From NCBI GenBank assembly GCA_964405805.1, contig CAYOPE010000006.1, positions 1-36,401 on the forward strand: 36,401 nucleotides of DNA, in the 5' to 3' direction. The notes under the pieces were generated by a model. The model searched no databases and had not been told where the DNA came from. It saw nothing but the letters and a program-made list of their open reading frames with translations. A program made the translations under genes and the position numbers. The DNA comes from CAYOPE01 sp964405805 (GTDB lineage Bacteria > Patescibacteriota > Doudnabacteria > UBA920 > O2-02-FULL-48-8). Positions 24,125 through 31,390 of this stretch are shown here, one piece after another. Within the stretch, counting starts at the first letter, position 1, and each line of letters opens with the position of its first letter.

Positions 24125-25226
24125 CTAATTCCTTATAAATTTCGACTGTCTTCAATCCAGCGTCTTTCCAGCTGAAATGTTTAGACCTACTCAAAGCCAA
24201 ATTCGCCAGCTCTTCCAATCTTTTTTCATTCGTTAGTAAATTATACAAAACATCGATCATATTATCTAGGTTACTGGGATCAAAGTATTCAGCTCCCTGG
24301 CCCATGACTTCGCGCAGCGTCGGGATGTCTGAGCAGGCAACTGGCGTGCCGCAAGCAGCAGCCTCAAGTGGTGGCAGACCAAATCCTTCGATCAATGATG
24401 GCAAGACAAACAATTTTGCGGCATTGTATAACCATTTGAGTTCTTCGTCTGTTACTCTTCCTAATGCTTTGACGCGGTCGTGATACGTGATACGTGATAC
24501 GTGATCCGGAATTTCTGGATAATTAGAATCTTTCTCTCCTACTATTACAAATTCCAAGTCCAAACCTTTCTCAATCAACCTGTCGAAAACCTTGGCAAGC
24601 ATGGGCAAATTTTTATACCGCCGCCAAACTCCCACATACAATATATATTGCTTGGTTATGCCGAATCTATTGGATACTTTTGCAAACGCATCCTCTTTAT
24701 CCATCATACTATAAATCTGGTTAAAGCCTTCATAAACTACTTCGATCTGCTTTTCATTCACAGGAAAGTGCTCCAAGATCGACTGCTTTGTTGCGCCGGA
24801 TACTGCAATAATTTTATCAGCATTCATTATTGCGTTTCGAAAAACCAATCGGTAAGCGATGCGATGAAAAATATGCGACATCTTCCTACCGGGAAATAAG
24901 GTGTGCGTCAGATCATGAATCGTGACTACGAACTTCCCTTTGTACAAAATCGGCACGTTAAAATGAGGAAAATGAACAACGTCAAGGTTTTCTTTTTTTA
25001 GAATCTGAGGAAATTTCGTTTGCTCAGCCCATGAATAGTGCGGAATGTCAGCGATCACAATTTTCTGATTGTACTTTTCGTAAGCCTTTGCATCTTCTCT
25101 GTTTCGGAAAAATAAAACAAACTCATCGTTAAGATTCAAACTTAAAATCTGGTGCGATATTTCGGTGATATATCGCCCAATCCCTGACCCTCCGCTAACC
25201 ATCCTCAAATCAAGTCCGATTCGCAT
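24114..25226 (-). CDS. GT4-family glycosyltransferase with an internal heptamer repeat
   Basis: This 370-aa GT-B enzyme begins MRIGLDLRMVSGGSGIGRYI (acceptor-side loop) and carries the donor-binding motif LPSLIEGFGLPPLEAAACGT (E-x7-E) in the second domain. It should add a sugar from a nucleotide-sugar to a lipid-linked or polysaccharide acceptor at the membrane surface. Codons near residue 240-246 (SRITYHD) are made by three copies of a 7-nt repeat, CGTATCA. The ATG overlaps the upstream glycosyltransferase gene by 17 nt. The stop lies inside dispersed repeat B. Confidence 0.9.
   Translation of the reverse strand: MRIGLDLRMVSGGSGIGRYITEISHQILSLNLNDEFVLFFRNREDAKAYEKYNQKIVIADIPHYSWAEQTKFPQILKKENLDVVHFPHFNVPILYKGKFVVTIHDLTHTLFPGRKMSHIFHRIAYRLVFRNAIMNADKIIAVSGATKQSILEHFPVNEKQIEVVYEGFNQIYSMMDKEDAFAKVSNRFGITKQYILYVGVWRRYKNLPMLAKVFDRLIEKGLDLEFVIVGEKDSNYPEIPDHVSRITYHDRVKALGRVTDEELKWLYNAAKLFVLPSLIEGFGLPPLEAAACGTPVACSDIPTLREVMGQGAEYFDPSNLDNMIDVLYNLLTNEKRLEELANLALSRSKHFSWKDAGLKTVEIYKELAQP
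24481..24508 (-). repeat. Heptamer repeat inside a glycosyltransferase gene
   Basis: On the plus strand TGATACG occurs three times (24481, 24488, 24495), then TGATCCG (24502). Because 7 is not a multiple of 3, gain or loss of one unit would shift the reading frame. Confidence 0.85.
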
Positions 25227-26295
25227 ATTTTTCTTCTACAAACTCTTTAATCTTTTTCTGGAAAACTTTTTTATCGAATTGCAAAGCATTTTCTCGCAGC
25301 ACTTTCCGATCATACTTTTCAACTTTAAAACTTTTTAACTTTTCAACTAGCGACTCTGGTGTTTGGCTCTCGAAAAATTCACCAGTTATTCCCTCTTTTA
25401 CTACTTCAAGTGCTCCGCCTTTTCTGTAAGCGATCACTGGCGTACCACAAGCAAGGGATTCCAAAAATACAATTCCTGCGTCTTCCTCCGCTGCAAACAC
25501 AAAAGCTTTGGCCTCTGAATAATATTTCGGCAAATCTCGATCTGCGACGCGTCCCAGAAACTCAATATTGGTCCTCGCCATTTTCTTCAGCTCCTCTAAT
25601 TGCGTACCGGTACCAGCTACTTTTAGTGGCCAGCCAAGTTCGTTGAAAGCCTCGACAATGATATCAATCTTTTTGTAAGGCTCAAGTCTGGAAGCTGTAA
25701 AAAAATAGTCTTGCTTGCTGCCTGTGGGCTTGAAAAAATCGGTATCAACCGGTGGGAACAAAACTTCTGAATCGCGATTATAATATTTTTTTATCCGATC
25801 GCGGACATTTGCCGAGTTTGCTATCAAATAATTTGGTCGCTGAGCTGCTCTGTAATCCCATCTTCGAAGCCACGGCAACACTAGTCTGCCAAAAAACTTT
25901 AAAGCACCAGGATAATTCTGCTGGTCCAGGTATTTCTTCTCAGTCCAGAGAAACCTTGTGGGGGTCTGAACGTAACAAATATGCAGCTTGTCAGTCTTAA
26001 TCCCTTTGGCAAATGACGATGAGTCAGAGAGCACGACATCGTACTCACTGAAGCCAAAACTTTCGATCGCCGCAGGCATCAGTGCCAAAAATAATCTTGG
26101 ATGCTTCCTTGTGCCAGGTAGTTCATTGAGCCAGCTGATCTTCTTCTTATAATTCTCAAACTGACCCGCTGTCTTTTCTCGGTTATACAGAATCACATGT
26201 ACGTCAGCCTCAGACCAGATTTCCAGGAAATTCTGCAAGACCTTCTCCGCCCCTCCCAGCTGATTTAAAAACTCGTGTACTAGAGCTATCTTCAT
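25210..26295 (-). CDS. GT4-family glycosyltransferase (WbaZ-like)
   Basis: The 361-aa protein begins MKIALVHEFLNQLGGAEKVL, the acceptor loop of WbaZ-type mannosyl/glycosyltransferases, has YVQTPTRFLWTEKKYL typical of that subgroup, and ends with the donor motif FAAEEDAGIVFLESLACGTP. It probably adds one sugar to the lipid-linked repeat begun by the sugar transferase at 27230. An 18-bp palindrome lies 11 nt upstream of its ATG. It overlaps the next glycosyltransferase gene by 17 nt. Confidence 0.9.
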   Translation of the reverse strand: MKIALVHEFLNQLGGAEKVLQNFLEIWSEADVHVILYNREKTAGQFENYKKKISWLNELPGTRKHPRLFLALMPAAIESFGFSEYDVVLSDSSSFAKGIKTDKLHICYVQTPTRFLWTEKKYLDQQNYPGALKFFGRLVLPWLRRWDYRAAQRPNYLIANSANVRDRIKKYYNRDSEVLFPPVDTDFFKPTGSKQDYFFTASRLEPYKKIDIIVEAFNELGWPLKVAGTGTQLEELKKMARTNIEFLGRVADRDLPKYYSEAKAFVFAAEEDAGIVFLESLACGTPVIAYRKGGALEVVKEGITGEFFESQTPESLVEKLKSFKVEKYDRKVLRENALQFDKKVFQKKIKEFVEEKYANRT

Positions 26296-26305
26296 AGGTT
26301 CAGTT

Positions 26306-26323
26306 CCATACAGGCCTGTATGG
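26306..26323. promoter_or_regulatory. 18-bp perfect palindrome upstream of glycosyltransferase
   Basis: CCATACAGGCCTGTATGG is a perfect inverted repeat. It shares the core TACAGGCCTGTA with the larger palindrome at 26789-26822, on the other side of the trpR-like gene. Confidence 0.7.
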
Positions 26324-26328
26324 TGTTA

Positions 26329-26781
26329 TTAAACATCCAAATGCTTTTTCGCACTTAGTTTCTTTGCATGGGTACTAGCGCCATCTACAACTGCGCTAAC
26401 AATTTCAGTAATTCGAGGTGCAGACTTATATCTAGGAATTTTTAACTTTTTTCTATTTTTAAACTTTTGTTCCAACTGCGTAAGTTTTTTATGAGCGTCT
26501 CTGAAACCTAGACCACCGTTGGCAAGAATATTACTCACGCTAGTGATGGGTTTTTCTGTAACCTTTAAAGCTTGCTTGATCTCATCGTAAGTTTCCCCCT
26601 TCAATAATCTTCTTGCGATCTCCAATCTTTTCGCAAACATTTTATATTCCGTATGAGTAAAAAGGTCCTTGACCAACTGGCGAATTTGTTCCTTTGAATC
26701 CATCAGAGTCAAGGCTGCCCATACATTATTGACATAAAACCCCATATCTTTAGGGTCGAAATTCTTGGATAACTTTGTCAT
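26329..26781 (-). CDS. TrpR-family (YerC-like) transcription regulator
   Basis: The 150-aa protein has a TrpR-like helix-turn-helix: LVKDLFTHTEYKMFAKRLEI, ARRLLKGETYDEIKQALKV and KPITSVSNILANGGLGF (about residues 37-95). These match the YerC/YecD group of TrpR relatives rather than the tryptophan repressor itself, since no tryptophan genes are nearby. The C-terminus is basic (KFKNRKKLKIPRYK). It lies between two palindromes that share one core, and inside the glycan cluster, so it may control that cluster and itself. The ATG is 8 nt from the 34-bp palindrome. Confidence 0.85.
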   Translation of the reverse strand: MTKLSKNFDPKDMGFYVNNVWAALTLMDSKEQIRQLVKDLFTHTEYKMFAKRLEIARRLLKGETYDEIKQALKVTEKPITSVSNILANGGLGFRDAHKKLTQLEQKFKNRKKLKIPRYKSAPRITEIVSAVVDGASTHAKKLSAKKHLDV

Positions 26782-26788
26782 AATATTA

Positions 26789-26822
26789 TATTACTTGCTT
26801 ACAGGCCTGTAAGCAAGTAATA
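26789..26822. promoter_or_regulatory. 34-bp perfect palindrome upstream of the trpR-like gene
   Basis: The inverted repeat is perfect over 17 bp per arm, centred on GGCC at 26804-26807. Its core, GCTTACAGGCCTGTAAGC, shares TACAGGCCTGTA with the palindrome at 26306. It lies 4 nt after the PPC stop and 7 nt before the trpR-like ATG. It may be an operator, a transcript-end hairpin or a repeat. Confidence 0.75.
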
Positions 26823-26826
26823 GTGC

Positions 26827-27228
26827 TTAGCGGACAATTAATTCTGAGAATCCGGTTTCATCGTCGAGCAATCTTGCAAAAGTAGTATCTTCTAAAACAC
26901 ATATCACAACCTCAACTGTAGTTTCAACTATGCAGCCATCTTTCAAATGACCACCAATAACTTTTGCATCCTTGTCTGATATTGCTACATGGATATGACA
27001 TCCTTGATCCGAAATAGTTCCTGTACCCGAAACCAGTTCAAAAGGACCTACATATTCATTTATAACTTGATTGCCGGCAGTAGCACCTGCCATTCGTAAT
27101 TTAGCTTTACTCAAACAGCCCACCACCGACAACAACACTCCTGCTTTAATATTTTTCTCAACAGCAGTCTGTTCGATTGATTTTTTTAAATCCTGTCCTT
27201 TTTTCAATCTAAATGCTACGTGTTTCAT
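26827..27228 (-). CDS. PPC-domain (DUF296) protein
   Basis: This 133-aa protein spans one PPC domain: MKHVAFRLKKGQDLKKSIE, AGVLLSVVGCLSKAKLRMAG, FELVSGTGTISDQGCHIHVA and GGHLKDGCIVETTVEVVI. The domain forms trimers; in plants it occurs with AT-hooks, but stand-alone bacterial forms have no settled function. His and Gly residues in CHIHVA and GGHL, thought to bind a metal or small ligand in the family, are present. It starts 1 nt after the sugar transferase stop, so it is co-transcribed in the glycan cluster. Confidence 0.88.
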   Translation of the reverse strand: MKHVAFRLKKGQDLKKSIEQTAVEKNIKAGVLLSVVGCLSKAKLRMAGATAGNQVINEYVGPFELVSGTGTISDQGCHIHVAISDKDAKVIGGHLKDGCIVETTVEVVICVLEDTTFARLLDDETGFSELIVR

Positions 27229-27229
27229 G

Positions 27230-28645
27230 TTAATAGTCCACTTTCGGTTTCCTGCCGAGCAAAATCAAAAATGTTTTAAAAATAATATACAGGTCGAGCC
27301 AGATGGACCAGTTTTCGATATAGAATTCGTCGAGCTTGATTTCCTCTTCCCACGAAATCTCAGGATTCTCTGAAGCCTGAGTGATCTGAGTCAATCCTGT
27401 TGCCCCAGGTTTCAACACAAATAAGCGCTTGTAGTCATTGCGGAAGTGATCAACTTCTTTCACCATGTGCACGCGCGGACCCACCAAGCTCATCTGCCCT
27501 CGGAGAATGTGCCACAAAGCTGGCATTTCATCCAGCTTAGTCCTTCGTAAGAATCGACCGACTGATGTCACTCGCGGATCGTTTTTAATTTTCACATAAG
27601 GCCCTTTGCGCGCGTTTTGCTTTTCCAGTTCTTCACGAAGCTTGTCCCCTGACTCTGTTCCCTCACTCATTTCAGAATACATGGATCGAAATTTATAAAA
27701 TTCAAACTCACCGAGACCTGCTGCCCTTTTTTGATGAAAAAACACCGGGCCTTTTGAATTTAGTTTAATCACGATCGAGATCAGCAAAAAAAACGGGCTC
27801 AATACGACTAATCCCACGACTGAAACCAAAATGTCCACCAAGCGCTTAGCAACTCTCCCCCAGCCTTCAAGAGGTGTGCCTTTCAGAACTATCACGGGAA
27901 TTCCGGAAATCGTCTCGACTTCGATATTTGTAGTCGATGTTTCGTAGAGATTCGGCACAAAATTAAACTTGATGCCATAATCGCGACAAAATCTGAGAAC
28001 TTTTTCACTAATTTCCTGGTCGAGAAACGGATCAGCTTGCAAAAGCTCATCGATTCCGGTTCTTGCTTGGGCACTAAAGAGCTTTTCGAGAAGCTCGTCT
28101 GAAGACAGCCCTGAATCAAGTCGTTCGACAATTTTAAATCCAAGTTCAGGTCTGCTCGCTATTTCTCTTTCCAGACTGGTTTGCCTTGAATTAATCACGA
28201 CCAATCTATGTAAGCCAGTCCCATGCTTCTGCATGACTCGCTGTATGGTCCGCAAAATTATTCTGCCAGTGCTTATCAAAACAATTGTCAAAATCCAAGT
28301 CAGCAAAATAATTAAGCGAGAAGGAAAAACTGTTTGATTAAAGAAAAACAGGATTACAACTAGTAGTAGCCCTGAGGAAATCGATAGAATAATTTTTAAA
28401 AGCTCTGATGACATTCGACGCGTACCTTTCAGGTTGTATAATCCTGCTAAGGCCAGGATCAAAATCAAAAATGGCGCGATCAAAGTTAGCACGCGTGTGT
28501 AGTCGGTCAGTGTCAATGAATACAATATAGGTCGAATTTCCTCGAGACGAAAACGCAAATAAAAAGCCACGACTCCAGCAACCAAAATCATGACAAAATC
28601 CGAGACGATAGATATTAAATTGAATAATAATTCTGACTTCTTCAT
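27230..28645 (-). CDS. Polyprenyl glycosylphosphotransferase (WcaJ/WbaP-like)
   Basis: The enzyme moves a sugar-1-phosphate onto undecaprenyl phosphate to start a polysaccharide repeat. The 471-aa protein has five hydrophobic segments in the first 125 residues, a middle Rossmann-like (CoA-binding type) domain and a C-terminal catalytic domain: KRLVDILVSVVGLVVLSPFF, YKFRSMYSEMSEG, RVTSVGRFLRRTKLDEMPAL and SLVGPRVHM. The family's PRP motif is PRV here. It is the first gene of the cluster that includes two GT4 transferases. A TATAAT lies 7 nt upstream of the ATG. Confidence 0.94.
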   Translation of the reverse strand: MKKSELLFNLISIVSDFVMILVAGVVAFYLRFRLEEIRPILYSLTLTDYTRVLTLIAPFLILILALAGLYNLKGTRRMSSELLKIILSISSGLLLVVILFFFNQTVFPSRLIILLTWILTIVLISTGRIILRTIQRVMQKHGTGLHRLVVINSRQTSLEREIASRPELGFKIVERLDSGLSSDELLEKLFSAQARTGIDELLQADPFLDQEISEKVLRFCRDYGIKFNFVPNLYETSTTNIEVETISGIPVIVLKGTPLEGWGRVAKRLVDILVSVVGLVVLSPFFLLISIVIKLNSKGPVFFHQKRAAGLGEFEFYKFRSMYSEMSEGTESGDKLREELEKQNARKGPYVKIKNDPRVTSVGRFLRRTKLDEMPALWHILRGQMSLVGPRVHMVKEVDHFRNDYKRLFVLKPGATGLTQITQASENPEISWEEEIKLDEFYIENWSIWLDLYIIFKTFLILLGRKPKVDY

Positions 28646-28652
28646 CCCGTTT

Positions 28653-28658
28653 ATTATA
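28653..28658 (-). promoter_or_regulatory. Possible -10 box of the glycan cluster
   Basis: TATAAT on the minus strand ends 7 nt before the ATG at 28645, just after the terminator of the RRM gene. There is no clear -35 box, so the call is weak; it would give a leaderless mRNA. Confidence 0.35.
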
Positions 28659-28660
28659 AC

Positions 28661-28689
28661 AAAAAGCCCCGCTAAATGCGAGGCTTTTT
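28661..28689. terminator. Terminator of the RRM gene
   Basis: AAAAAGCCCCGC pairs with GCGAGGCTTTTT (one C/A mismatch) with a TAAAT loop, giving U-runs in both directions. It separates the RRM gene from the glycan cluster. Confidence 0.8.
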
Positions 28690-28699
28690 GAATACGAGA

Positions 28700-29023
28700 T
28701 TAGTAACTATCTCGACGTCCGCCACGGTCTCCACCGCGTCCACCGCCACCGAATCCACCACGAGAACCACCTTCGGTTTTCGGGCGGGCTTCGTTGACTG
28801 CTAGTGAGCGGCCACCGAAATCAGTGCCATTGAACATTTCAATAGCTTTGGCAGCTTCATCATCAGAGCCCATCTCGACGAATCCAAAACCTTTGGATCG
28901 GCCAGAGAATTTGTCAGTGATGATTTGTGCGCTTACGACATTACCTGCAGCCATGAAATGATTTTTCAAATCATCGCTGGTAGTGCTGTAAGGCAAGCCA
29001 CCTACGAAAAGTTTCTTACCCAT
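28700..29023 (-). CDS. RRM RNA-binding protein with Gly-rich tail
   Basis: The 107-aa protein is one RNA recognition motif, with RNP2 KLFVGGLPY (residues 4-12) and RNP1 KGFGFVEM, then a Gly/Arg-rich tail (GGFGGGGRGGDRGG). This layout matches bacterial cold-inducible RRM proteins such as cyanobacterial Rbp. The ATG at 29023 (MGKKLFVGG) is chosen; an ORF starting at 29071 adds 16 residues encoded by a palindromic repeat. The promoter is strong and gives a leader of about 110 nt, long for this genome and a possible site of temperature or autogenous control. Confidence 0.92.
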   Translation of the reverse strand: MGKKLFVGGLPYSTTSDDLKNHFMAAGNVVSAQIITDKFSGRSKGFGFVEMGSDDEAAKAIEMFNGTDFGGRSLAVNEARPKTEGGSRGGFGGGGRGGDRGGRRDSY

Positions 29024-29033
29024 TAAAGTTGTC

Positions 29034-29056
29034 AGATCCCGGATCAGAGTCCGGGA
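29034..29056. repeat. Palindromic repeat, copy C, in the RRM gene leader
   Basis: TCCCGGA (29037-29043) and TCCGGGA (29050-29056) form a 7-bp hairpin with a TCAGAG loop. On the minus strand, TCCCGGACTCTGATCCGGGA and a following TCT match the first hairpin of copies A and B position by position. Confidence 0.55.
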
Positions 29057-29140
29057 CATGCTTTCAAACAAAGGGAAACGAACTAATGCGCGAACCCTAT
29101 GTTTTTAATACGCTTCCCTTCGACTAAGAGAAACAGAAAT

Positions 29141-29169
29141 AGTATACAGCAAACTGCTAGCCCTGTCAA
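29141..29169 (-). promoter_or_regulatory. Strong promoter of the RRM gene
   Basis: TTGACA (29164-29169) and TATACT (29141-29146) on the minus strand are 17 nt apart. Transcription should begin near 29134, about 110 nt before the ATG. Confidence 0.85.
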
Positions 29170-29183
29170 TACATAAACAAACA

Positions 29184-29219
29184 GGACCTGTCCAAGCGCG
29201 ACGCGCCAAAGACAGGTCC
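29184..29219 (-). terminator. Terminator of the purD/purN-like pair
   Basis: GGACCTGTC (29184-29192) pairs with GACAGGTCC (29211-29219), with an inner GCGCG/CGCGC stem. On the minus strand TGTTTGTTT follows. Confidence 0.75.
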
Positions 29220-29245
29220 CAAAAAGCAAACTTCAAAGTTCGAAA

Positions 29246-30496
29246 CTAGATCACCTGTAGCAGGTGCTCGGCGATCATGGGGTTGTAGGCCATGCCCTCG
29301 AAGTTGATCGCGTTTCTGGCATCCTCGACGTGCGCCATGGCCTCCATGTAGTTCCGACCACGGCCCACGATGTACAGCACTCGCCCGCCGTCAGTGACCA
29401 TGCCTCTTCTGCCCTCGTCGTGCTTGATCCCGGCCCACGAGATTTCGGCAAACCGCTTGGCTGCCTCGAGGCCTGTGATCAGATCTCCCTTCCGTACGTC
29501 TTTCGTTGGGTAACCCTGAGCCATGAGCGCCTGGCAGACTGTCACCACGTCGTCGCGAATCGACAGCGCATCGGGATTGAATATTCTCCCCTTGCACGTG
29601 CCGTACAGAAGCTGCGCGAGACTCCCTTCGTACAGAGGCATGAGCAGCTGCGCTTCCGGGTCGCCGAAGCGGACATTAATCCCGATTACCCAGATCCCGC
29701 CCTCCTCCTCGTCCATGAACTGGAAGTACGGAACGCCACGGTAAGGCCGGCCGCTGCCATCCATGAAGTCCAGAACCGGCTCCACCACTTTCTGAAAGAT
29801 CCGCTCTTTCAGATCGTTGTTCAAGCGCTCGTGCGGAGCGTAGCCGCCGGTGCCTCCAGTCATGAGATCGTTGAACTTCTTGTAATCCGCAGCGCTGCCG
29901 AGAAAGGCGTACTGCAATCCCTTCGCTGCCACGAAAAACGAGATCTCACGGCCATGGATTCGCTCCTGGACCAGGTAGCGACCTGGCCATTGCGAGACGT
30001 GCTTGAGCGCAGCCTCCCGCTGATCCCGATTCTCGACGACGAACACTCCTTTGCCCAGCGTGTCGCCGTCCGGCTTGATGACGGATTCGTCGAATTCGGC
30101 AATCACGAGACGAACCTCATCGTGATCCTCGCAGTAGCGCGTCTGTGGAATGTGCACGCCGGCTTCTTCAAGAAGCTTGCAAGCTTGCCACTTGCTAGTC
30201 TCGAGCCGTGCCACATAGCCAGTCGGCCCCACGATCGAGCGTCCTGCTTCCTCGAAGAGGTTGACCACGCCGCGCTTGAGCATGGTCTCGCCGCCGATGA
30301 CCGTCATCGTCACGTCGCGGCGCTCTGCGGCACTCAGAATTTCGTCGGACAACTCGCGGTTGAAATTCACACGATTAGCAAACGCGTCCCAGCCCGGATT
30401 GGCCCGATGGTCGGTCAAGACCTCGTGACCTTCCGACGCAAACCGCTTGGCCAGCGCGAACTCACGGCCGCCGCTGCTCGGTACTAGAATCCTCAT
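29246..30496 (-). CDS. purD: Phosphoribosylamine--glycine ligase-like ATP-grasp protein
   Basis: PurD joins phosphoribosylamine and glycine using ATP (step 2 of purine synthesis). The 416-aa protein has the PurD N-terminal motif RILVPSSGGREFALAKRF (usually GxGGREHAL), an ATP-grasp core with ETSKWQACKLLEEAGV, VIKPDGDTLGKGVFVV and the Mg-binding INVRFGDPEAQLLMPLYEG (NxRFGDPE). His of GREHA is Phe here. GAGGT sits 9 nt before the ATG. The gene is GC-rich and reads with a formyltransferase-like gene 17 nt upstream. No other purine gene is visible in this window, so the true substrate may differ. Confidence 0.82.
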   Translation of the reverse strand: MRILVPSSGGREFALAKRFASEGHEVLTDHRANPGWDAFANRVNFNRELSDEILSAAERRDVTMTVIGGETMLKRGVVNLFEEAGRSIVGPTGYVARLETSKWQACKLLEEAGVHIPQTRYCEDHDEVRLVIAEFDESVIKPDGDTLGKGVFVVENRDQREAALKHVSQWPGRYLVQERIHGREISFFVAAKGLQYAFLGSAADYKKFNDLMTGGTGGYAPHERLNNDLKERIFQKVVEPVLDFMDGSGRPYRGVPYFQFMDEEEGGIWVIGINVRFGDPEAQLLMPLYEGSLAQLLYGTCKGRIFNPDALSIRDDVVTVCQALMAQGYPTKDVRKGDLITGLEAAKRFAEISWAGIKHDEGRRGMVTDGGRVLYIVGRGRNYMEAMAHVEDARNAINFEGMAYNPMIAEHLLQVI

Positions 30497-30513
30497 CTCA
30501 TCACCTCGTTTCG

Positions 30514-31236
30514 CTAGTTGTGTCTGTGATGAGCCACGGCTGCTGCCCTGGCTTCATCGAGTTTCCGTTGTTCTCCTGGAAAAACAGAAGAACCGATCGT
30601 GACTTCGCTGGCCCGATCATTTGCCAGATCAGCGAGAGCCTGGATCTGAACTTCCCGCTCGGCTACTTTCACTCTTCCGTATAGCGACTCGCAGTCATCG
30701 CTCGGATCGATCTTGACCCTGCCCAAGCCAACGATGGCTCCACCATCGAGGATCGGAGTCACCCAGTGCGCCACGGGAATCACGAACATCGATCGTCCCA
30801 CTGCACGACAGAACTGGAGTCTGGCGCAGACGACCACGATGCCGCACATCTTCGAGCCGCCGAAGTGCCGCGGATCGTCCGGATGCTGGTTAATGATTCG
30901 CGGAAATGCATCGATGACGTTTGGATGCGTGTATGACTCCCAACCGTTCTGGGTCACGATGTCAGTGCCGTATTCGCGCAAGACTTTGAGAACTGCTTCG
31001 CCGAACGGCTCACGCCCTGAAGCTCCTTTCGGAAAATCAGCTCGAGGTACGACCACCAACGGCGGCGAATTGGGAACTTCAGACAGCGCGCTTCCCGCCT
31101 CGTGGTTGTCCGCGATGACGACAGCAGGCTCCACATGCGAAAGATCCGGATGCGTTCCGAGCGCACGCAGCATTGCAGCTGTCGTAGTCGCCCCGCCCGA
31201 AATCAGAGAAGCCCATCGAACTTTACTATTTTTCAT
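30514..31236 (-). CDS. PurN-like formyltransferase
   Basis: This 240-aa protein resembles phosphoribosylglycinamide formyltransferase: WASLISGGATTTAAMLRAL (PurN start loop), VVIADNHEAGSALSEV, INQHPDDPRHFGGSKMCG (catalytic Asn and His in N-x-HP) and VTPILDGGAIVG (near the catalytic Asp). PurN would formylate GAR, the product of PurD. The ATG at 31236 is chosen because AGGAG lies 6 nt upstream; a frame from 31296 has no such site. It is GC-rich and followed by the PurD-like gene. Family assignment is good but the sequence is rather divergent. Confidence 0.7.
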   Translation of the reverse strand: MKNSKVRWASLISGGATTTAAMLRALGTHPDLSHVEPAVVIADNHEAGSALSEVPNSPPLVVVPRADFPKGASGREPFGEAVLKVLREYGTDIVTQNGWESYTHPNVIDAFPRIINQHPDDPRHFGGSKMCGIVVVCARLQFCRAVGRSMFVIPVAHWVTPILDGGAIVGLGRVKIDPSDDCESLYGRVKVAEREVQIQALADLANDRASEVTIGSSVFPGEQRKLDEARAAAVAHHRHN

Positions 31237-31317
31237 CCTCGCTCCTGTGTTGAAAAAGACCAACTCAATCTCCTGGTTGATACTAAAGAGTAGCAATTAT
31301 GAGACTTTTAGGCAAAG

Positions 31318-31346
31318 TTTACTTATTAATTTTTTATTGTTACTAT
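31318..31346 (+). promoter_or_regulatory. Putative promoter of the Cys-rich 114-aa gene
   Basis: TTTACT (31318-31323) and TACTAT (31341-31346) are 17 nt apart. GTTTAC (31317) and GTAAAC (31347) form an inverted repeat that frames the promoter. Confidence 0.5.
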
Positions 31347-31390
31347 GTAAACCTATTCCGGTTTGAGCCATAATTTCAGGAGGATGTATC

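Noticed and set aside
29024..29071. Longer start for the RRM protein
   Set aside because: The extra 16 residues are encoded by the palindromic repeat, and RRM proteins of this type start at MGKKLFVGG.
29264..30487. 407-aa open frame on the plus strand
   Set aside because: It is exactly antisense to the PurD-like gene, is His/Val/Leu-rich without domains, and arises from the GC-rich codon use of the real gene.
30713..31366. 217-aa open frame on the plus strand
   Set aside because: Antisense to the purN-like gene, no ribosome binding site and no recognisable domain.
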